Shown here: in pieces, positions 1-6,708 of the stretch | Layout of the letters: the number at the start of each line of letters is the position of its first letter | How positions within the stretch are numbered: the stretch's first letter is position 1 | NCBI GenBank assembly: GCA_005805045.1 | Contig: SYNW01000015.1 | Span: 1 to 9,423 of the forward strand | Direction of reading: 5' to 3' | Length of the DNA: 9,423 nt | Source: Actinomycetota bacterium | GTDB taxonomy: Bacteria; Actinomycetota; Acidimicrobiia; Acidimicrobiales; Ilumatobacteraceae | The notes under the pieces: model-generated | Database searches by the model: none | What the model saw: the letters and a program-made list of their open reading frames with translations, nothing else | Told to the model about the DNA's origin: nothing | Translations under genes and position numbers: made by a program

Positions 1-174
1 CCATCTTGGGATCGCGAGATCGCAGCATTCACACAGAGCATTCTCAACAACGAGCCTGTGCAAAGCGGCACTTCGCACGACGCTTATCAAACAATGAAAC
101 TCGTTTATAAAATTTATTATGCAGATCCACTTTGGCGAAAGCAGTTCAAAATTGAAGACCCCGAGGTCAATTAG
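1..174 (+). CDS. Gfo/Idh/MocA-family oxidoreductase, C-terminal fragment
   Basis: Frame 1 is open from the first base to a TAG at 172-174 and encodes the last 57 residues of a protein whose start lies left of the window. The fragment reads as the final helices of a Gfo/Idh/MocA NAD(P)-dependent sugar dehydrogenase: an 'AAFTQSILNNEPVQSG' segment, then 'DAYQTMKLVYKIYYAD', the usual place where these enzymes end their alpha/beta domain. The Rossmann fold and catalytic Lys-Pro motif would be upstream and cannot be checked. The stop codon shares one base with the GTG start of the next gene, and a GAGGT ribosome-binding site for that gene lies inside this one, so the two are almost certainly co-transcribed. 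In this context it may oxidise or epimerise a sugar precursor of the ulosonic acid made downstream. The family call rests only on this tail. Confidence 0.65.
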   Translation, partial: PSWDREIAAFTQSILNNEPVQSGTSHDAYQTMKLVYKIYYADPLWRKQFKIEDPEVN

Positions 175-998
175 TGGAAGAAATCACGATCAACGACGTT
201 CATGGCTTCACAATTTTGGCGACCGAACTTGTCGAAAAAGTAGGCAAAAAATTTATCCGTGCTAGCAGTGCCGCTGCAAAAAATGTCGTCGACCTACAAA
301 TTGGTGGTCGTGAAGTCAAACTTGAGGCCGACACGATGCTTGAAAAAGAACTGATTAAGGGCCTAAAACATACGGGCATTGCGATTCTGAGCGAAGAAGT
401 CGGTTTAATCCCTGGCAGGACATTGCCGAATTTACTCTGGGTGATTGATCCGCTCGACGGAAGCTACAACTTCAGCCGCAGTCTTGGTCCATCGATGATT
501 TCAGTCGCGCTCTGGGACGCCAACAAACCAATTCTCGGTGTGCTATTCAATTTGGTGACCAAACAGATGATTTATGGTGGGCCACGAATTGGCGCCCACG
601 TTGGCGACAAGCCTGTGACGGTGTCAGATCGCGCAAATCGCGGTCAGGCAACGTTGATTACGGGTTTTCCGAGCAGGTTTCCGCTTGATGACCCAAAAGC
701 AGTGGCAAGTTTCGCTGAGGTTCTGACAGGTTTTGGCAAAGTGCGGATGATCGGTTCGGCATGCGCCTCGCTTGCGCTCGTAGCAACTGGCAGTGCCGAT
801 GTCTATGCCGAACACAACATTATGTTTTGGGATGTGGCAGCGGGCTTGGCGATCGTCAACGGCGCGGGTGGTACTTTTGAATTGGAAGGTGTCAATTTGT
901 CCGAGGGAATTCATAGTGAACCGTGCACGGTGGTAGCAAGTAACAACAAGTTTGATGTCTCCGCAGCGATATTTGACAAAATGCGAGGTTTGGCGTGA
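174..998 (+). CDS. Inositol monophosphatase-family sugar phosphatase
   Basis: This 274-residue protein has the full length and core motifs of the Mg-dependent IMPase superfamily. They are an acidic Glu-Ala-Asp at 51-53, the metal-binding LSEE at 72-75, DPLDGS at 92-97 (usually DPLDGT), a GSACASLALVATGSADVY stretch at 194-211 and the FWDVAAG signature at 218-224. The family hydrolyses small phosphate monoesters such as myo-inositol phosphate, PAP, fructose bisphosphate or histidinol phosphate. The GTG start at 174 is chosen because GAGG lies at 163-166 and the start overlaps the upstream stop. Its stop overlaps the next GTG start by 4 bases (GTGA). In this operon the likely job is to dephosphorylate a sugar phosphate or ulosonate phosphate, a step otherwise missing. 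The segment after DPLDGS (YNFSRSLGPS) departs from the common TNFxHGFP loop, which suggests a substrate other than inositol phosphate. Cytosolic; substrate inferred only from context. Confidence 0.85.
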   Translation: MEEITINDVHGFTILATELVEKVGKKFIRASSAAAKNVVDLQIGGREVKLEADTMLEKELIKGLKHTGIAILSEEVGLIPGRTLPNLLWVIDPLDGSYNFSRSLGPSMISVALWDANKPILGVLFNLVTKQMIYGGPRIGAHVGDKPVTVSDRANRGQATLITGFPSRFPLDDPKAVASFAEVLTGFGKVRMIGSACASLALVATGSADVYAEHNIMFWDVAAGLAIVNGAGGTFELEGVNLSEGIHSEPCTVVASNNKFDVSAAIFDKMRGLA

Positions 999-2098
999 CG
1001 ATTCTCGACACGGGCGTCAAGATTGTGCGCAATGTTGGTCGGTTTACTTTCGGCGATGGCGCCGTGTCCGGGGTCGCCGACTTGGTTGCGTCAAAACGAA
1101 GCGCAGAGTCGCCACACGCCGTTTTCTTGATTGATGATTACTTTAAAAACGAGTATTACACCGCCAGTTCGCTCGGAGCGAAACCGACTGATGCAGTTCA
1201 CTTTGTGAGCACGGTCAATGAACCCACAACACAAAGCATTGATGAACTCGTAGTTAAGTTGCAGAAGTCCGGCCATAAGGTGCCAGCAACGATCCTCGGC
1301 TTTGGCGGTGGCATCACACTCGACACGGCAAAGGCAGTTTCTAATTTATTGACCAACGGTGGTCTGGCTGCCGACTATCAAGGTTGGGATCTCGTTCGAG
1401 TACCGGGCGTGCACAAAATCGGTGTGCCAACGATTTCTGGTACGGGCTCAGAAGCAACCCGAACTTGCGTGATGACAAATATTGAAACTGGTCTCAAGTT
1501 AGGCATGAACAGTGACTTCACAGTTTTTGATCATGTCGTGCTGGATCCAAGTTTGACGCGCACGGTGCCGCGTAACCAATATTTTTTCACAGGCATGGAT
1601 GCATATATTCACTGCATTGAGGCACTGGCAGGTTCTTATCGCAACGCAATCGGTGATGCATATTCACGCGAAACCGTGAACCTGTGCCGCAATGTGTTTT
1701 TGAGCAACGACATGATGGCTGACGCTCGACGAAGTGACCTGATGGTGGCGAGTTATTTGGGCGGATGTGCGATCGCCACGAGCTATGTCGGCGTGGTTCA
1801 TCCATTTTCTGCCGCACTGAGCGTCGTCTTCGGCTTGCACCACTGCGTTGCCAATTGCATCGTTCTCAATGCGCTAGGTGAGTTTTACCCAGAGGCACAC
1901 TCGGAGTTTCGTAAAATGATTGAGTTGCAAAAAGTTGAGCTGCCGCGGGGTGTGTGCGCAAATCTGACGGATGAATTGCGTGCCGCGCTGATCGCCGCGA
2001 CGATTAAACATGAAAAGCCACTGACGAATGCGCTGGGTAGCAACTTTCGCTCAACGCTCACTGACACAAGGATCATCTCGCTGTTCGAGAAGATGTAA
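995..2098 (+). CDS. kdnB: KdnB-like iron-containing alcohol dehydrogenase (ulosonate terminal-hydroxyl oxidase)
   Basis: This 367-residue protein belongs to the group III metal-dependent alcohol dehydrogenases. The dinucleotide-binding GGGITLDTAKA is at 104-114 and the PTISGTGSEATRT loop at 145-157. Metal ligands are predicted at D202 and H206 (in GMDAYIHCIEA) plus H269 and H283; the D-x3-H and 14-residue His-His spacings match FucO-type enzymes. Segments such as ADYQGWDLV, GMDAYIHC and SYLGGCAIA, and the ending LFEKM, resemble Shewanella KdnB as I remember it. KdnB oxidises C8 of Kdo to an aldehyde for amination by KdnA. The next gene is a KdnA homologue, which strongly supports this over a general alcohol dehydrogenase. 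The GTG start at 995 has GAGG at 985-988 and overlaps the phosphatase stop. The true substrate here may be an octulosonate or a nonulosonate, since the cluster carries a NeuB-type rather than a recognisable KdsA synthase. Confidence 0.85.
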   Translation: MTILDTGVKIVRNVGRFTFGDGAVSGVADLVASKRSAESPHAVFLIDDYFKNEYYTASSLGAKPTDAVHFVSTVNEPTTQSIDELVVKLQKSGHKVPATILGFGGGITLDTAKAVSNLLTNGGLAADYQGWDLVRVPGVHKIGVPTISGTGSEATRTCVMTNIETGLKLGMNSDFTVFDHVVLDPSLTRTVPRNQYFFTGMDAYIHCIEALAGSYRNAIGDAYSRETVNLCRNVFLSNDMMADARRSDLMVASYLGGCAIATSYVGVVHPFSAALSVVFGLHHCVANCIVLNALGEFYPEAHSEFRKMIELQKVELPRGVCANLTDELRAALIAATIKHEKPLTNALGSNFRSTLTDTRIISLFEKM

Positions 2099-2121
2099 AG
2101 ATTTCTAGGTAAAATCAACAC

Positions 2122-3282
2122 ATGCCTGGGTACGAACTAATCGGTGCTGAAGAGCAGGCTGAAGTTGACGATATTTTTCAACATGGTGGCGTTTTGTTTC
2201 GTCACTCGTTTGACGCAATCAGACAAAATAAGTGGAAGGTTCGCGACTTTGAAAAGGCCTTCGCAAACTCGCTTGGCGTGCCGCATGCTTTGGCTGTCAC
2301 TTCGGGCACGGCTGCACTGCGTGTGGCGCTTGCAGTTCTAGATCTGCAGCCAGGTGATGAGGTAATCACCCAGAGTTTCACTTTTGTCGCCACTGTCGAG
2401 GCGATCATCGAGTCGGGTGCGACGCCGGTTTGCGCCGACATTGACGGCACTTTGAATCTTGATCCCAAGGCTTTGACAAAATTGATCACTGCAAAAACGA
2501 AAGCAGTCATTGCCGTGCATATGTTGGGCACGCCAGCGAATCTTTTCGAAATTGACAGCATTTGTCGCAAAAATAATCTCACCTTGATTGAAGATGCGGC
2601 GTGGGGTTGTGGCGGTTCTTTGGATGGTCGACCACTTGGTACTTGGGGTCGAATGGGCACATTCAGTTTTGACTTTGCCAAAACGATGACGACAGGTGAA
2701 GGTGGCATGATCGTTTTTCAGAATGAGACCGACTACAAGGCGGCGGCCGCGTGGCATGATCACGGACACGAAAATAATCCCGTCGTGCCGAGATGGGAAG
2801 ACACTCGTGCGAGCAGCGGGTTCAATTTTCGCATGACAGAGATGCAGGGTGCAGTCGGCTTGGCCCAGTTGAAAAAACTTTCGACGGTTGTTTCAGCACA
2901 ACGCAAAAACCGAGACGCAATGTGGGCGGCAATCAAGACTTTGCCGGGCATAGTTGCTCGCGAGGTGCCCGTTGGTTCATATGAAACCGCGGATGCGCTG
3001 GTCTTCAGCGTTAAGGACAATGCAACTGCCAGGCAGTGTCGAAATGTGCTTGTCGCCGAAGGTTTGTCGACGAAAATTCTGCCTGAGGCAGTGACTTGGC
3101 ATTTTGCCGGCACCTGGACGCACATGCCAGAACTTGTTGCCCGTCACGGAGGCGACTTGTCGAAAGCGTTTTTGAGTTCGAGCGCCAGGCTCGAGTGCGC
3201 AGTGTCGCTGCCGGTAGTCGTGAAAATGGATGAAGCCGTGCCCACAAGATTGCACAAGGCATTGTCGAAAGTTTTGCGGTAA
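2122..3282 (+). CDS. kdnA: KdnA-like PLP-dependent amino-ulosonate transaminase (DegT/DnrJ/EryC1 family)
   Basis: This 386-residue protein is a fold-type I sugar aminotransferase. SGTAAL at 61-66 binds the cofactor phosphate, D158 in IEDAA contacts the pyridine nitrogen, and K187 in FSFDFAKTMTTGEGG is the Schiff-base lysine. GFNFRMTEMQGAVGLAQL at 233-250 is the usual conserved dimer and substrate region. The start MPGYELIGAEEQAEV, with GVLFRHSFD and WKVRDFEKAFA following, and the KTMTTGEGG and HDHGHE segments resemble the KdnA branch rather than generic NDP-hexose transaminases. KdnA aminates the C8 aldehyde of oxidised Kdo to give 8-amino-3,8-dideoxyoctulosonate (Kdo8N), with glutamate as the usual donor. 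It lies 23 bases after kdnB with a modest AGG at 2107-2109. Alternative: a SpsC-like transaminase acting on a nucleotide sugar, less likely given the adjacent kdnB. Cytosolic, probably a dimer. Confidence 0.85.
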   Translation: MPGYELIGAEEQAEVDDIFQHGGVLFRHSFDAIRQNKWKVRDFEKAFANSLGVPHALAVTSGTAALRVALAVLDLQPGDEVITQSFTFVATVEAIIESGATPVCADIDGTLNLDPKALTKLITAKTKAVIAVHMLGTPANLFEIDSICRKNNLTLIEDAAWGCGGSLDGRPLGTWGRMGTFSFDFAKTMTTGEGGMIVFQNETDYKAAAAWHDHGHENNPVVPRWEDTRASSGFNFRMTEMQGAVGLAQLKKLSTVVSAQRKNRDAMWAAIKTLPGIVAREVPVGSYETADALVFSVKDNATARQCRNVLVAEGLSTKILPEAVTWHFAGTWTHMPELVARHGGDLSKAFLSSSARLECAVSLPVVVKMDEAVPTRLHKALSKVLR

Positions 3283-3287
3283 TAACC

Positions 3288-3953
3288 ATGACTCAACCGG
3301 TGATTTCAGTCGTGATTGCGGCCTACAACCAAGAAAAATATATTTCGCGATGTCTTAGGTCGCTGATTTCACAGACGATCTCGCGCGGCAAGTTCGAGAT
3401 TGTTGTCATAAATGACGGCAGCACCGACCGGAGTGCCTCGGTGCTCAGCGAATTTGCTGATGAAACGGTGTTGATCAACAATGAAAAAAATATCGGCCTG
3501 CCTGCGTCGCTGAATAAGGCGATCCGTCGTGCACGAGCGCCGTTTGTCGTTCGGGTTGACGCTGATGATTATGTGAACGCAGAATTCCTGCATCTTCTGC
3601 ATGAGTTCTTGCGCGAAAATAAATATATGGATGCCGTGGCATGTGATTACTTGTTGGTCGACGAACAAGAAGAAGTATTGGGTCGAAAAAATTGTCTCAC
3701 CGACCCGATTGCCTGTGGCATCATGTTTCGCACCGAGCAGTTGATCGATATTGGTTTGTATGACGAAACTTTTTTGTTGCACGAAGAAACAGATTTGCGA
3801 TTGCGGTTTACCAAAAAATACAAGATTCATCGACTTGAATTGCCGTTGTATCGATATCGTCGCCACGAAAGTAATTCGACCAACGACGCAGCAGCGATGG
3901 AACATCATCGTCGACGATTAATCGAAAAGCACGGTAGCGAGTCGGCGAAGTGA
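3288..3953 (+). CDS. Family 2 (GT-A) glycosyltransferase
   Basis: This 221-residue protein has the GT2 layout. The N-terminal strand ISVVIAAYNQEKYI is at 6-19, NDGSTD at 42-47, the metal-binding DADD at 91-94, and an acidic catalytic-base region HEETDLRLRF at 165-174. The closing YRYRRHESNST is common to short GT2 enzymes. There is no membrane helix, so it should be cytosolic or peripheral and transfer one sugar onto a lipid-linked or nucleotide-linked acceptor. It is shorter than many GT2 proteins (250-330 residues) but the catalytic core is complete. It lies 5 bases after kdnA and its stop overlaps the next GTG start, so it is embedded in the ulosonate operon. Known CMP-ulosonate transferases mostly belong to other families and classical GT2 enzymes use NDP-sugars, so this enzyme may add a neighbouring sugar rather than the ulosonate itself. 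Donor and acceptor cannot be read from the sequence. Confidence 0.88.
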   Translation: MTQPVISVVIAAYNQEKYISRCLRSLISQTISRGKFEIVVINDGSTDRSASVLSEFADETVLINNEKNIGLPASLNKAIRRARAPFVVRVDADDYVNAEFLHLLHEFLRENKYMDAVACDYLLVDEQEEVLGRKNCLTDPIACGIMFRTEQLIDIGLYDETFLLHEETDLRLRFTKKYKIHRLELPLYRYRRHESNSTNDAAAMEHHRRRLIEKHGSESAK

Positions 3954-5017
3954 CGACACAAATCAAACTTGGTGATCGGATGGTTGGTCAAACCGATCGG
4001 CCGTATGTAATTGCAGAAATCGGCGTGAATCATGAGGGTTCGCTGGCTAGGGCGAAATTGCTGGTCGAGTCGGCGAAGCGAGGTGGCGCAGATGCGGCAA
4101 AATTTCAGACGTATAAAGCAGGTTTGATCGCCTCTAAGTTCTCGCCTTCCTATTGGGATACGAGCAAAGAGCCGACCACCAGTCAATACGAATTGTTCAC
4201 TAAATACGACTCGTTCGGCGAGGCCGAGTATAAAGAGTTGGCGATGCACTGTAAAAAGCACGACATTGAATTCGTTTCGACGCCGTTTGATTTGGGTGCA
4301 GTCGACATGCTCAATCCACTGGTGCGTTTTTTCAAGATTGCGTCTGCCGACATCACGAATCCACCGCTATTGAAAAAAGTCGCAGCGACGGGCAAGCCGG
4401 TCATTTTGTCGACTGGGGCCTCGAATATCAGCGAGATTGATGCAGCACTGGCGATTTTACGCAGTGCCGGTGCGAAAGAAATTTGTCTGATGCATTGCAT
4501 TCTCAACTATCCGACGCGCAACGAGAACGCCCACCTCGGCATGCTGGTCGACTTGCGCAATCGATATCCAGAATTGTTGCTCGGATACTCAGATCACACC
4601 TTGCCCAATGAGCAAATGACGAGTCTGATCGCTGCGCATTTGCTTGGCGCCGTAGTGCTTGAAAAACACTTCACTCTCGATAAAACACTGCCTGGTAACG
4701 ATCACTATCACGCGATGGACGAAAAAGACTTGGCTAGATTTCAGATCAATGTCAAGCAAGTGCACGAAATTCTTGGGCCAACCCGACTGAAAACTTCGAT
4801 CGCCACCGAAGAAATCTCTAGATTGAACGCCCGTCGAAGCATCGTTCTGTCGCGAGATTTGCAGGCAGGTCACACACTTGGCGAAAACGACTTGGTCGCC
4901 AAACGACCTGGCACCGGCATCAGCCCGATGAGTTGGGATGAAGTCGTCGGCAAGAAAGTTGCCCGAGATTTGCCCGAAGATCATATTTTGACTTGGGACG
5001 ATCTCACCAAATCATGA
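3950..5017 (+). CDS. NeuB-family ulosonic acid synthase with C-terminal SAF domain
   Basis: This 355-residue protein has the two-domain build of sialic acid synthases (NeuB, LegI, PseI, SpsE). These condense phosphoenolpyruvate with an aldose to give an alpha-keto sugar acid. TIM-barrel motifs are AEIGVNHEG at 22-30, KFQTYK at 51-56, STPFD at 110-114, FKIASAD at 128-134, STGAS at 154-158, GYSDHT at 212-217 and EKHFTLDK at 238-245. The SAF (antifreeze-like) domain spans roughly 293-352 and normally helps close the active site of the partner subunit. The pocket segment after EKHFTLDK reads PGNDHYHAMD (248-257), where N-acetylneuraminate synthases typically carry GPDHKASLEP, so the acceptor is probably not ManNAc. 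The GTG start at 3950 overlaps the GT2 stop (GTGA). Product, octulosonate or nonulosonate, is undetermined; Kdo itself is normally made by KdsA, a related but distinct family lacking SAF. Confidence 0.9.
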   Translation: MTTQIKLGDRMVGQTDRPYVIAEIGVNHEGSLARAKLLVESAKRGGADAAKFQTYKAGLIASKFSPSYWDTSKEPTTSQYELFTKYDSFGEAEYKELAMHCKKHDIEFVSTPFDLGAVDMLNPLVRFFKIASADITNPPLLKKVAATGKPVILSTGASNISEIDAALAILRSAGAKEICLMHCILNYPTRNENAHLGMLVDLRNRYPELLLGYSDHTLPNEQMTSLIAAHLLGAVVLEKHFTLDKTLPGNDHYHAMDEKDLARFQINVKQVHEILGPTRLKTSIATEEISRLNARRSIVLSRDLQAGHTLGENDLVAKRPGTGISPMSWDEVVGKKVARDLPEDHILTWDDLTKS

Positions 5018-5718
5018 CTCGGGTTGTTGCCGTCGTTCAGGCGCGCATGGGTTCGTCGAGATTCTCGGGCAAAATGTTGGCCAGGCTCGGCGACCAAACT
5101 TTGCTCGAGTGGGTACTGACCCGTGTTTGTGATGCCAAACAACTCGGTCGGGTCGTGTTGGCAACCTCAAATAGTCCCGACGACGACAGACTTGCCGATG
5201 CAGCTTCAAGTTTCAAAGTTGGAATAGTGCGAGGCAGCCAAGACGACGTGTTGGACCGTTTTGTGCAAGCAGCAAAAATTTCGCAGGCAGATCTTGTCGT
5301 GCGGGTTTGTGCCGACAATCCGTTTGTGGCCGCCGAAGAGATTGATCGCTTGGTTGTTGCACATGAATCTGGCGACTATGACTATTCGTGCAATCATCAG
5401 CAAAGGCTCAACAACCGATACGCCGATGGTTTTGGCGCTGAAATTCTTTCAGCACAACTGCTAAATAGCATCGCCAAGTTGACAACTCAGCAAGCACATC
5501 GTGAACATGTCACGAGTTACATCTGGGACAACCCTGATAAGTTCAAGATAAATGCAGTGCAAGCGCCACAAGAGTTGGCGTTCCCCGGGATCAAGCTAGA
5601 CATTGATACGACACAAGATTTATCTCGACTGGACGAATTCGTCGAGAAGTTCGGTATAACAACTGCAGCAACTGCAGCGGAAATCGTTAAAGCCTTCAAC
5701 AAATTTCAGAATTCTTGA
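5014..5718 (+). CDS. SpsF/KdsB-like cytidylyltransferase for ulosonate activation
   Basis: This 234-residue protein is a nucleotidyltransferase of the CMP-ulosonate synthetase fold, closest in motif pattern to SpsF. The CTP-binding QARMGSSRFSGKML is at 9-22, close to the family's QARMGSTRLPGKVL. RGSQDDVLDRF at 73-83 and RVCADNPF at 97-104 hold the metal and ribose contacts. REHVTSYIW is at 163-171 and LDIDTTQD at 195-202. The expected reaction is CTP plus a 3-deoxy-ulosonic acid giving CMP-ulosonate and pyrophosphate, preparing the sugar for transfer. I place the start at the ATG at 5014, which overlaps the synthase stop as ATGA and puts the conserved strand at the usual position; a TTG at 4993 would add seven residues with no family support. 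It is the last clear member of the sugar run. Sugar specificity is inferred from its neighbours. Confidence 0.82.
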   Translation: MTRVVAVVQARMGSSRFSGKMLARLGDQTLLEWVLTRVCDAKQLGRVVLATSNSPDDDRLADAASSFKVGIVRGSQDDVLDRFVQAAKISQADLVVRVCADNPFVAAEEIDRLVVAHESGDYDYSCNHQQRLNNRYADGFGAEILSAQLLNSIAKLTTQQAHREHVTSYIWDNPDKFKINAVQAPQELAFPGIKLDIDTTQDLSRLDEFVEKFGITTAATAAEIVKAFNKFQNS

Positions 5719-5731
5719 GTAGCGTGCAGGC

Positions 5732-6106
5732 ATGTCAAATTCAAAGCCAAAAGTCGAAATTCCAAATACGCCAGCACCAACAGTTTTAGTAGTCGAAGAC
5801 ATCACAGTTGGTCTCGGTCAAGAGGCCGTGAGCGGCAAAACTGTTTCAGTTCATTACGTCGGCGTTGCATGGAGCACCGCGAAACAGTTCGACGCGTCAT
5901 GGGATCGCAACGAACCGTTCGATTTCGGGCTTGGTGCGAGTCAAGTAATCGCCGGTTGGGACAAAGGCGTCGCCGGTATGAAGGTCGGTGGCCGTCGCAA
6001 ACTTACGATTCCGCCAGACATGGGTTATGGCAGTCGTGGAGCAGGTGGCGTGATCAAAGGCGGCGAGACGCTCGTGTTTGTCGTTGATTTGTTGAACGTT
6101 TTCTAA
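5732..6106 (+). CDS. FKBP-type peptidyl-prolyl cis-trans isomerase
   Basis: This 124-residue single-domain FKBP catalyses cis-trans isomerisation of X-Pro bonds and assists protein folding. A 16-residue polar leader rich in Lys and Pro precedes the domain and has no hydrophobic core, so the protein should be cytosolic. Binding-pocket positions are present: Y42 in HYVGV, F53-D54 in KQFDASWDR, V72-I73 and W76 in QVIAGWDKGVAGMKVGG, Y99 in GYGSRGAGG, and F116 near the end. There is no flap insertion of the SlyD type and no added domain. The form, with HYVGVAWST and a final VVDLLNVF, matches the small FKBPs common in Actinobacteria. The ATG lies 13 bases after the cytidylyltransferase stop with a poor ribosome-binding site, so it may be read from the sugar operon. 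Its stop overlaps that of the convergent thymidine kinase by 4 bases. Confidence 0.93.
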   Translation: MSNSKPKVEIPNTPAPTVLVVEDITVGLGQEAVSGKTVSVHYVGVAWSTAKQFDASWDRNEPFDFGLGASQVIAGWDKGVAGMKVGGRRKLTIPPDMGYGSRGAGGVIKGGETLVFVVDLLNVF

Positions 6107-6708
6107 CCAGCGGAAATTTGTTTTTTGCGATAGTGGTTGCGACAAAGCAACTCGTAGCGCACAACATCACCGAACAACGGTGCAATCGTATTTTTATCGG
6201 TGTCGCCAACCATCACGGTTTCGCCTTCAAGCACGACTTTGTCGTTGACCAAGCGAGCGTTATTCGTCGCACGTGCTCCGCACCAACAGCGCGCTTCGAC
6301 CTGCATCTCAATTCGCTGATCGGCAATCTCGAGCAACCGACGCGTGCCGTCGAAAAGCAGACCTTTGAAATCGGTGATCAGCCCGAATGCGTAGACATCG
6401 ACGTGCAGTTCGTCAACAATTAGTGCCAGTTGATCGCATTGTTCGATAGAGCAGAACTGTGCCTCGTCACAAACAATAAATTGCAACGGCATTCTTGAGA
6501 GCGCTAATTCATAGAGATTTAGTTCCGGCGCCATTTCGATCGCCGGTGTTGACACGCCCAAGCGACTTGTAACTTGACCACCATCGCGGTCGAGTTTGGT
6601 AAGCAATAAGCCTGCCAGCCCACGACTGGTGAGGTTGTGATTTATTTGCAGCGCGAGTGTGCTTTTGCCCGAACCCATCGTGCCGTAGTTGAACCGCAAT
6701 GTTGCCAT
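6103..6708 (-). CDS. tdk: Thymidine kinase (type II, TK1-like)
   Basis: This 201-residue enzyme phosphorylates thymidine (and deoxyuridine) with ATP to give dTMP, the salvage route to dTTP. The P-loop GTMGSGKST is at 9-17 and the Walker B and catalytic segment CDEAQF at 80-85, with E82 as the expected base. AFGLITDF at 107-114 and FDG at 119-121 follow. The lasso and zinc domain has C141 and C143 in RCWCGARAT and C189 plus H192 in LCRNHYRK, a zinc set typical of actinobacterial enzymes rather than the four-cysteine form. MVGD at 166-169 contacts the base. The ATG at 6708 puts the P-loop at its normal distance from the N terminus. It diverges from deoC across a 71-base spacer and converges on the FKBP gene. 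Together with deoC and cdd it marks a nucleoside salvage block. Confidence 0.95.
   Translation of the reverse strand: MATLRFNYGTMGSGKSTLALQINHNLTSRGLAGLLLTKLDRDGGQVTSRLGVSTPAIEMAPELNLYELALSRMPLQFIVCDEAQFCSIEQCDQLALIVDELHVDVYAFGLITDFKGLLFDGTRRLLEIADQRIEMQVEARCWCGARATNNARLVNDKVVLEGETVMVGDTDKNTIAPLFGDVVRYELLCRNHYRKKQISAG

Noticed and set aside
2202..2708. 168-codon open frame on the minus strand
   Set aside because: It lies wholly antisense to kdnA, whose motifs and reading frame are unambiguous; its protein shows no recognisable domain and is rich in Ser, Val and Arg in the way of shadow frames.
3369..3908. 179-codon open frame on the minus strand
   Set aside because: Antisense to the GT2 gene, with no family motif and no ribosome-binding site that I can see.
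4993..5013. Earlier TTG start for the cytidylyltransferase
   Set aside because: It adds seven non-conserved residues; the ATG at 5014 forms an ATGA overlap with the synthase stop and fits the family N terminus.
3950..5017. KdsA (Kdo-8-phosphate synthase) for the synthase gene
   Set aside because: The protein has NeuB motifs and a C-terminal SAF domain, which KdsA lacks.
5665..5679. Short direct repeat of AACTGCAGC in the cytidylyltransferase gene
   Set aside because: Two adjacent copies encode a Thr-Ala-Ala repeat in a helix near the C terminus; too short and in frame, so probably coincidental.
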